Shown one piece after another: positions 59,693-64,000 of a stretch of 64,000 nucleotides of DNA. Below the pieces are notes generated by a model. It saw only the letters and a program-made list of their open reading frames with translations. It was not told the origin of the DNA and did no database searches. The stretch is taken from the NCBI GenBank assembly GCA_963794655.1, contig CAWCEV010000006.1, forward strand, positions 1,240,001-1,304,000, written 5' to 3'. The position numbers and the translations under genes are program-made. The stretch's first letter is position 1, and every line of letters starts with the position of its first letter. This stretch comes from Roseiarcus sp963794655. GTDB lineage: Bacteria; Pseudomonadota; Alphaproteobacteria; Rhizobiales; Beijerinckiaceae.

Positions 59693-60862
59693 TTGGTTGG
59701 TTTACTTTCGATTTACTCTGTAACGTTGCGGAACGTTCACCGCGCCGCTCCCCGGAGCGGTCCGGATCGGATCGATAGCCGTCTTAGAAGCGTCGATTGC
59801 CTACGGGCCGGCCGGACGCGGACGATGAGCGATCAGCGAAATGTCGAGCGAAGCGAGAGCCCGCGGCGTCACCCCGATTTGGGCCGCGGCGAGGACGGGA
59901 GGCGGATCCTGCGCCGGCAGGAGGGCGCTTTTCGCCGCGATCGTCAGCGATGCCCCGAGGTGGAAGAAGTCGCGAGCTGGGCAGGGTCCGTACACTCGAA
60001 AACAAATGAGCGTCCCGTGGCGACGGCGACGGGCGGCGCGCCCGGCGCATTACTGAGTGGCTCCGGAACGCAAGGCGCGGCGAACGCCAGCTCGACCGCG
60101 ACCACTGATCATGGCGCAATCGCGCAGGCGGAGTCGACCGCGGTCGGTTCGAGCGGCCAGGCCCAGTCGACGGCCACGACGGGCTTTACCACCTCGACCG
60201 CGACCGCTCCGACCGGCGGCACGGCGACCACAAACGCGATCGCTCAAGCCGGCGGCTCCGGTCAGACCTTCGCCAACCCAGGTGATACTGCCTACGCCTT
60301 CACAGTCGGGGCGCCGGACAAGGCCTATTCGACGTCACTCATAAGCAGCGCGAGCACAGTCGCCGGCGCCCTGCTGGGGCCGCGCGACGCGGTTTTTGGC
60401 GCCGCCATTCTCGGCGCCAATTACGCATCCGACGGCGGCGAGAGCGACATTTACACCGCGACCTCGACGATCGATTTCGCTTATGGCGGCGACCTGGTGC
60501 TCGGCCTGATCGACGATCAGGAGAGCGGCTTCACCAATGGCGCCGGCTTTGAATCGATCGAATTCACCATCGCCGCGAACGGCGCTACGATACTGGACAA
60601 GAGCTTTACCAGCCTCGCGGACGCCGCCAGTTTTTTCCAGGATCAAGTCATTGATCTGGGCGCGTCTTATGGTCCGCTCATCGATCTCACCTTCGGGTAC
60701 ACTCTTACCGCCAACGGGCCTGGCGGTTACGGCGTCGACTTCGCCGTCGGCGGGGCGGTTCCGGAACCCTCGACCTGGGCGATGATGGCGGCTGGGTTCG
60801 CCTGGCTTGGCTTCATCGGCTATCGCGCGCGTCGCGCCAGGAGGGCGGCCATGGCGGCGTGA
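59693..60862 (+). CDS. PEP-CTERM sorted surface/secreted protein
   Basis: The C-terminus is a PEP-CTERM sorting signal: VPEPSTWAMMAAGFAWLGFIGYRARRARRA, i.e. Pro-Glu-Pro motif, hydrophobic helix and basic tail. The central region is Ser/Thr/Ala/Gly-rich (TATTGFTTSTATAPTGG), followed by a beta-rich domain (FAYGGDLVLGLIDDQESG; FESIEFTIAANGATILDKSF). The N-terminal ~110 residues as read are Arg-rich, without a signal peptide, so the true start or a frameshift upstream of ~60000 is uncertain. An exosortase would have to be encoded elsewhere. Confidence 0.7.
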   Translation: MVGLLSIYSVTLRNVHRAAPRSGPDRIDSRLRSVDCLRAGRTRTMSDQRNVERSESPRRHPDLGRGEDGRRILRRQEGAFRRDRQRCPEVEEVASWAGSVHSKTNERPVATATGGAPGALLSGSGTQGAANASSTATTDHGAIAQAESTAVGSSGQAQSTATTGFTTSTATAPTGGTATTNAIAQAGGSGQTFANPGDTAYAFTVGAPDKAYSTSLISSASTVAGALLGPRDAVFGAAILGANYASDGGESDIYTATSTIDFAYGGDLVLGLIDDQESGFTNGAGFESIEFTIAANGATILDKSFTSLADAASFFQDQVIDLGASYGPLIDLTFGYTLTANGPGGYGVDFAVGGAVPEPSTWAMMAAGFAWLGFIGYRARRARRAAMAA

Positions 60863-60979
60863 CGCACGACACGACTGCGGCGCACCTGTAAGCGCGCTTG
60901 CAACCGGATTGCAGCTTGACGCGACTCGCTATCATTGTCAGATGTCCATGTCGGACGAGAGGCGTCGGGAGGAACGGAC

Positions 60980-61225
60980 ATGAAGATTATTGTAGCCGCG
61001 GCATTGGGACTTTTCGCCCTCGCGGCGGTTCCGGTTCAGGCGATGCCGATCGCGCCGTTGTCCGGCATCCAGTCGGACGTGACGCTCGTCGCCGGAGGAT
61101 GCGGCGCCGGGTTCCATCGCGGGCCCAACGGGGGCTGCCGCCGGAATGGCGGGTACGCCGCGCCCGTGCATGTCTATGGCGGCCGCCATTGCTGGTGGCG
61201 CCATGGGGTGCGCGTCTGCAATTGA
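60980..61225 (+). CDS. GCG_CRPN-type small secreted peptide
   Basis: Start at ATG 60980; the 81-residue product has a signal peptide (IIVAAALGLFALAAVPVQA). The mature part carries GGCGAGFHRGPNGGCRRN, the GCG_CRPN prefix motif, then a His/Trp/Cys-rich end (GGRHCWWRHGVRVC). Such peptides are common in Hyphomicrobiales and of unknown function. It stands alone, followed by an open gap before the convergent ppk2. Confidence 0.75.
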   Translation: MKIIVAAALGLFALAAVPVQAMPIAPLSGIQSDVTLVAGGCGAGFHRGPNGGCRRNGGYAAPVHVYGGRHCWWRHGVRVCN

Positions 61226-61363
61226 GTCGCGGTTCGCGACCTTAAGATTTCCGGACTCTGAGAGGGAGCAATCCCTCTCTGGGGAATAGGGTGTCGCCAA
61301 CCTATGTTTGCTGTGCGCCCGGCGCAATGACGCCGGGCCGTCTGCGGCGTGCTCGTTGTTTCC

Positions 61364-62317
61364 TTATTTCGCCTCTTCCGCTACCAGAGCCGCGTAGTGG
61401 TCCGGCACGTACATCTCGTGCGGGACGGGGTTGCGGTGGTAGTCGGGGTTGTGAACGCGCGCAGGCAACACCGGCTTCTCGTGTGGCACCTCCTGGTAGG
61501 GCACGCGCGTCAGGAGATGGGCCATGCAGTTGAGGCGGGCGCGCTTCTTGTCCACCGCTTCGACCACCCACCACGGCGCCTCGGGGATATGAGTGCGCTC
61601 GAGCATCGTCTCCTTCGCCTTGGTGTAGAGCTCCCAGCGGCGGCGGGACTCGAGATCCATCGGCGAGAGCTTCCACTGCTTGAGGGGATCGTTGATGCGC
61701 ATCAGGAAGCGCAGATGCTGCTCGTCATCGGTGATCGAGAACCAGTACTTGACCAGTACGATGCCTGAGCGAACGATCAGGCGCTCGAATTCGGGCACGG
61801 ACTGGAAGAAGTCCTCGTATTCCTCGTCGGTGCAGAAGCCCATGACCCGCTCGACGCCGGCGCGATTGTACCAGCTGCGGTCGAAGAGGACGATCTCGCC
61901 GCCCGCCGGCAGATGCGGGACATAGCGCTGGAAATACCACTGGCTGCGCTCGCGCTCGGTCGGCGCCGGGAGCGCCACCGCGCGGCAGACGCGCGGATTG
62001 AGGCGCTGCATGACCCGCTTGATGGCGCCGCCCTTGCCTGCCGAGTCCCGTCCCTCGAAGATGACGACCAGCTTCAGCTTTTTGGCGACCACCCAGTCCT
62101 GGAGCTTGATGAGCTCGCGCTGCAGGCGCAGGAGCTCCTTGAAATAGACGTGCCGCGGCAGCGAATCCTGCACCTGCAGATGCTCGGTCTCCGATAGAAG
62201 GTCCGCCAGTTCGTCGTCCTCGAGCTCGAGCTCGATGTCCTCGTCGAGATTGTCCTGGATCTCGGCGTTGACCCTCTTCTGGAACTCGCTAGCGGGAGTT
62301 GTCTTTTCCGCACTCAT
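61364..62317 (-). CDS. ppk2: polyphosphate kinase 2
   Basis: The 317-residue PPK2 transfers phosphate between polyphosphate and nucleotides. Walker A is in FEGRDSAGKGGAIKR, the lid/catalytic region is DRSWYNRAGVERVMGFC, and the C-terminal SPMDLESRRRWELYTKAKE segment is typical. An acidic N-terminal stretch (DNLDEDIELELEDDELADL) precedes the domain. Single-domain class I PPK2s often favour NDP or NTP formation; nucleotide preference is not readable. It lies 93 bases downstream of the phosphotransacetylase gene on the same strand. Confidence 0.92.
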   Translation of the reverse strand: MSAEKTTPASEFQKRVNAEIQDNLDEDIELELEDDELADLLSETEHLQVQDSLPRHVYFKELLRLQRELIKLQDWVVAKKLKLVVIFEGRDSAGKGGAIKRVMQRLNPRVCRAVALPAPTERERSQWYFQRYVPHLPAGGEIVLFDRSWYNRAGVERVMGFCTDEEYEDFFQSVPEFERLIVRSGIVLVKYWFSITDDEQHLRFLMRINDPLKQWKLSPMDLESRRRWELYTKAKETMLERTHIPEAPWWVVEAVDKKRARLNCMAHLLTRVPYQEVPHEKPVLPARVHNPDYHRNPVPHEMYVPDHYAALVAEEAK

Positions 62318-62410
62318 TAAGGTTGTTTCCCTGTTTGGCTCCGCGCCCGCGGGCTCGGCAGAAATGTTCGACGACGGCTGCGACAGTTTTGCGACAGCTC
62401 GGGCGCCGCG

Positions 62411-63802
62411 TCACGGCGCCTGCGCGACCCGGCCGCGCGCGAGGATCAGCGCGATGGCGCAGGATCCGAGCCGGGCGATGGTGTTGTCGGCGCGGCTCGT
62501 GAGCATGATCGGCACGCGCGCCCCGAGCACGATTCCCGCCATCTCGGCTTCGGCGAAATAGATCAACTGCTTGGCCAGCATGTTGCCAGCCTCGAGGTCG
62601 GGCACGACGAGGATGTCCGCCTGGCCGGCGACCGGGGACACGATCCCCTTGGTCCGCGCCGCCTCGAGCGAAACCGCATTGTCGAAGCCGAGCGGTCCGT
62701 CGAGGATGCCCCCGACAATCTGGCCGCGATCCGCCATCTTGCACAGCGCCGCCGCATCGACGGTCGAACGTATGTCGGGCGAGACGGTCTCGACCGCCGA
62801 AAGGATGGCGACTCGCGGGGTGGCGATGCCGAGCGCTAGGACGAGTTCGATCGCGTTCTGAACGATGTCGCGTTTATCGATGAGCGTGGGATAGATGTTC
62901 ACCGCCGCATCGGTGATGAAGAGGGCGCGTGGGTAGGCCGGCGCATCGATGGCGAAGACATGGCTGACGCGTCGCGCCGTGCGCAGCCCCGTGTCGGCCG
63001 CGACGACCGCGTGCATCAATTCATCGGTGTGAAGGGCGCCCTTCATCAGCCCTTCGACCTCGCCCGCTCTCGCCATCGCCACCGCCTTGTCGGCGGCGGC
63101 GTGGCTATGTTCGGTCGAGACGATTGTATAGCGGCCGATGTCGAGTCCCGCTGCGTCGGCCGCGCGGCGGATCTTCGCCTCCGGGCCGACGAGTACCGGC
63201 TCGATCAGATCTTCCCGCGCCGCCTCGATCGCGCCCACGAGCGACGGCTCGTCGACCGGGTGCACGACCGCCGTCGTGAGGGGCTTCATGTCGCGCGCGC
63301 GCTCGATCAGGGTCTTGTAACGGCGTCCCTTCTCGCGAATGAGCTCGAGATATCCCTCGGGGGGTTCGGCTGCGATCGTCTTTTTCGGCGCGACGATCTC
63401 GGCCGAGCCGGCCATCGCCAGTTCGCCGTGCTGGTTCGTCGCTCGCGCTTCGATCGTCACCCGCCCGTTGGCCGATTTCCCCATCACCCTGGCCACGACC
63501 GTCATGATGTCGCCCGGCGCGGCGCCGGCGTAAGATTCGATCGACTGCCGAATGAGCTTCGAGCCGGCCCCGGGCAGACGGCCGGCAATCAGCGCGCACA
63601 TGAGGGCGCTGGCCCAACCAGACTGCGCCGCGTCGGCGCTGTAAGCCGGGCTGGCGACAACCGTCGGATCGACGACGCCAGCGCCGAACGTCGCCGCCTG
63701 GGCCGCAAGCTGCGAAAAATCCTCTTTTGTCAGCACATGGACGAGGCGTTCCTCCTCGCCCACCTGGAGCGTGTCGAACGGACGGTTCTCTATCGGGGGC
63801 AT
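62411..63802 (-). CDS. MaoC-like/phosphate acetyltransferase two-domain protein
   Basis: Start at ATG 63802 (MPPIENRPFDTLQVGE), 463 residues. The first ~145 residues form a hotdog/MaoC-like domain; the usual catalytic Asp and His of the N-P-L-H segment are not visible (the region reads FGAGVVDPTVVASPAY). Residues ~165-455 are a phosphate acetyl/butyryltransferase (GLMKGALHTDELMHAV, then RRVSHVFAID, then DGPLGFDNAVS and VPDLEAGNMLAKQ). It would convert acetyl-CoA or a short acyl-CoA to acyl phosphate. Upstream of ppk2 on the same strand and probably co-transcribed. No acetate kinase gene is in the window. Confidence 0.85.
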   Translation of the reverse strand: MPPIENRPFDTLQVGEEERLVHVLTKEDFSQLAAQAATFGAGVVDPTVVASPAYSADAAQSGWASALMCALIAGRLPGAGSKLIRQSIESYAGAAPGDIMTVVARVMGKSANGRVTIEARATNQHGELAMAGSAEIVAPKKTIAAEPPEGYLELIREKGRRYKTLIERARDMKPLTTAVVHPVDEPSLVGAIEAAREDLIEPVLVGPEAKIRRAADAAGLDIGRYTIVSTEHSHAAADKAVAMARAGEVEGLMKGALHTDELMHAVVAADTGLRTARRVSHVFAIDAPAYPRALFITDAAVNIYPTLIDKRDIVQNAIELVLALGIATPRVAILSAVETVSPDIRSTVDAAALCKMADRGQIVGGILDGPLGFDNAVSLEAARTKGIVSPVAGQADILVVPDLEAGNMLAKQLIYFAEAEMAGIVLGARVPIMLTSRADNTIARLGSCAIALILARGRVAQAP

Positions 63803-64000
63803 GACGGGACCCTGTGGCGGCCGATCGGGTCTAGCCAAAAAGGCCGAAATTGTCTCGTCATCTTCGGGTCGTCCTCGCTGCGCCAAAACATCGCATGACG
63901 CTTGACAGCCTCCCCCGGCTGCGCCCCCTTGGCGGGGCGACCGCGAGAACCGCCTTGCGACGAGGGAGCGCCTTGCCCGCGGACCACCCATGAGCGCCCG
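63803..64000. other. right edge of window
   Basis: An ATG at 63990 could open a rightward gene, but only three codons are inside the window. The rest is a putative promoter gap with no supported gene. Confidence 0.3.

Overview
The window is high-GC and reads as a chromosomal segment of an alphaproteobacterium, most likely of the order Hyphomicrobiales (Rhizobiales). Supporting features are a SciP-type CtrA inhibitor, two Porin_2-type general porins, a long Rsh (RelA/SpoT) protein, class III adenylate cyclases fused to TolB-like and TPR regions, a DUF2125-like protein and a pst-phoU-phoB operon. Genus and species cannot be read from the sequence alone.

Layout. 1-6160: the 3' end of a DUF2125-like gene, a palindromic repeat, a giant SAM-cyclase-ATPase-TPR regulator, dsbB and a DedA-type membrane protein. 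6160-6244: tRNA-Leu(CAA). 6230-23195: a ~17 kb integrated element. The last 15 bp of the tRNA gene are repeated exactly at 23181-23195. A tyrosine integrase, now frameshifted, abuts the tRNA. The element has phage-type small genes on both flanks, a ParB-like gene that is also frameshifted, and a small serine recombinase with a res-like upstream region. Its metabolic cargo is arginine deiminase, an arginine/ornithine-type antiporter and a YfcC-type carrier, with an outer-membrane protein and a DUF3565 protein.

23200-26900: LTXXQ protein, an EamA fragment, a frameshifted CsbD-like gene, a BrkB/YihY membrane protein and a small membrane protein. 26690-32371: phosphate regulon (pstSCAB-phoU-phoB, all on the minus strand) with a candidate Pho box placed as a -35 substitute. 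32648-37143: divergent 2-oxoacid:acceptor oxidoreductase operon (gamma, alpha, beta, and a GltD-like flavoprotein fused to a two-cluster ferredoxin). 37168-44467: mtgA, a phosphatase, two paralogous adenylate cyclases bracketing a beta-lactamase-fold serine hydrolase, and an SDR. 44988-48187: a CRP-like palindrome upstream of an unusual amine-oxidase/methyltransferase fusion and an overlapping membrane-anchored partner.

48248-64000: small secreted protein, sciP, lytic transglycosylase, tandem near-identical porins that differ only in short loops, rsh, gamma-glutamylcyclotransferase, a BTLCP cysteine peptidase, a PEP-CTERM protein, a GCG_CRPN peptide, ppk2 and a MaoC-phosphotransacetylase.

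Themes. Several systems concern energy and stress economy: phosphate uptake, polyphosphate kinase, (p)ppGpp, cAMP made by three cyclases with a CRP-like site in the same window, and acetyl-CoA handling by the oxidoreductase and phosphotransacetylase. The most distinctive items are the amine-oxidase/methyltransferase fusion under a CRP-like operator, and the integrated arginine deiminase element with its resolvase/res-like module. Several genes carry single-base frameshifts, which could be real decay or assembly error.
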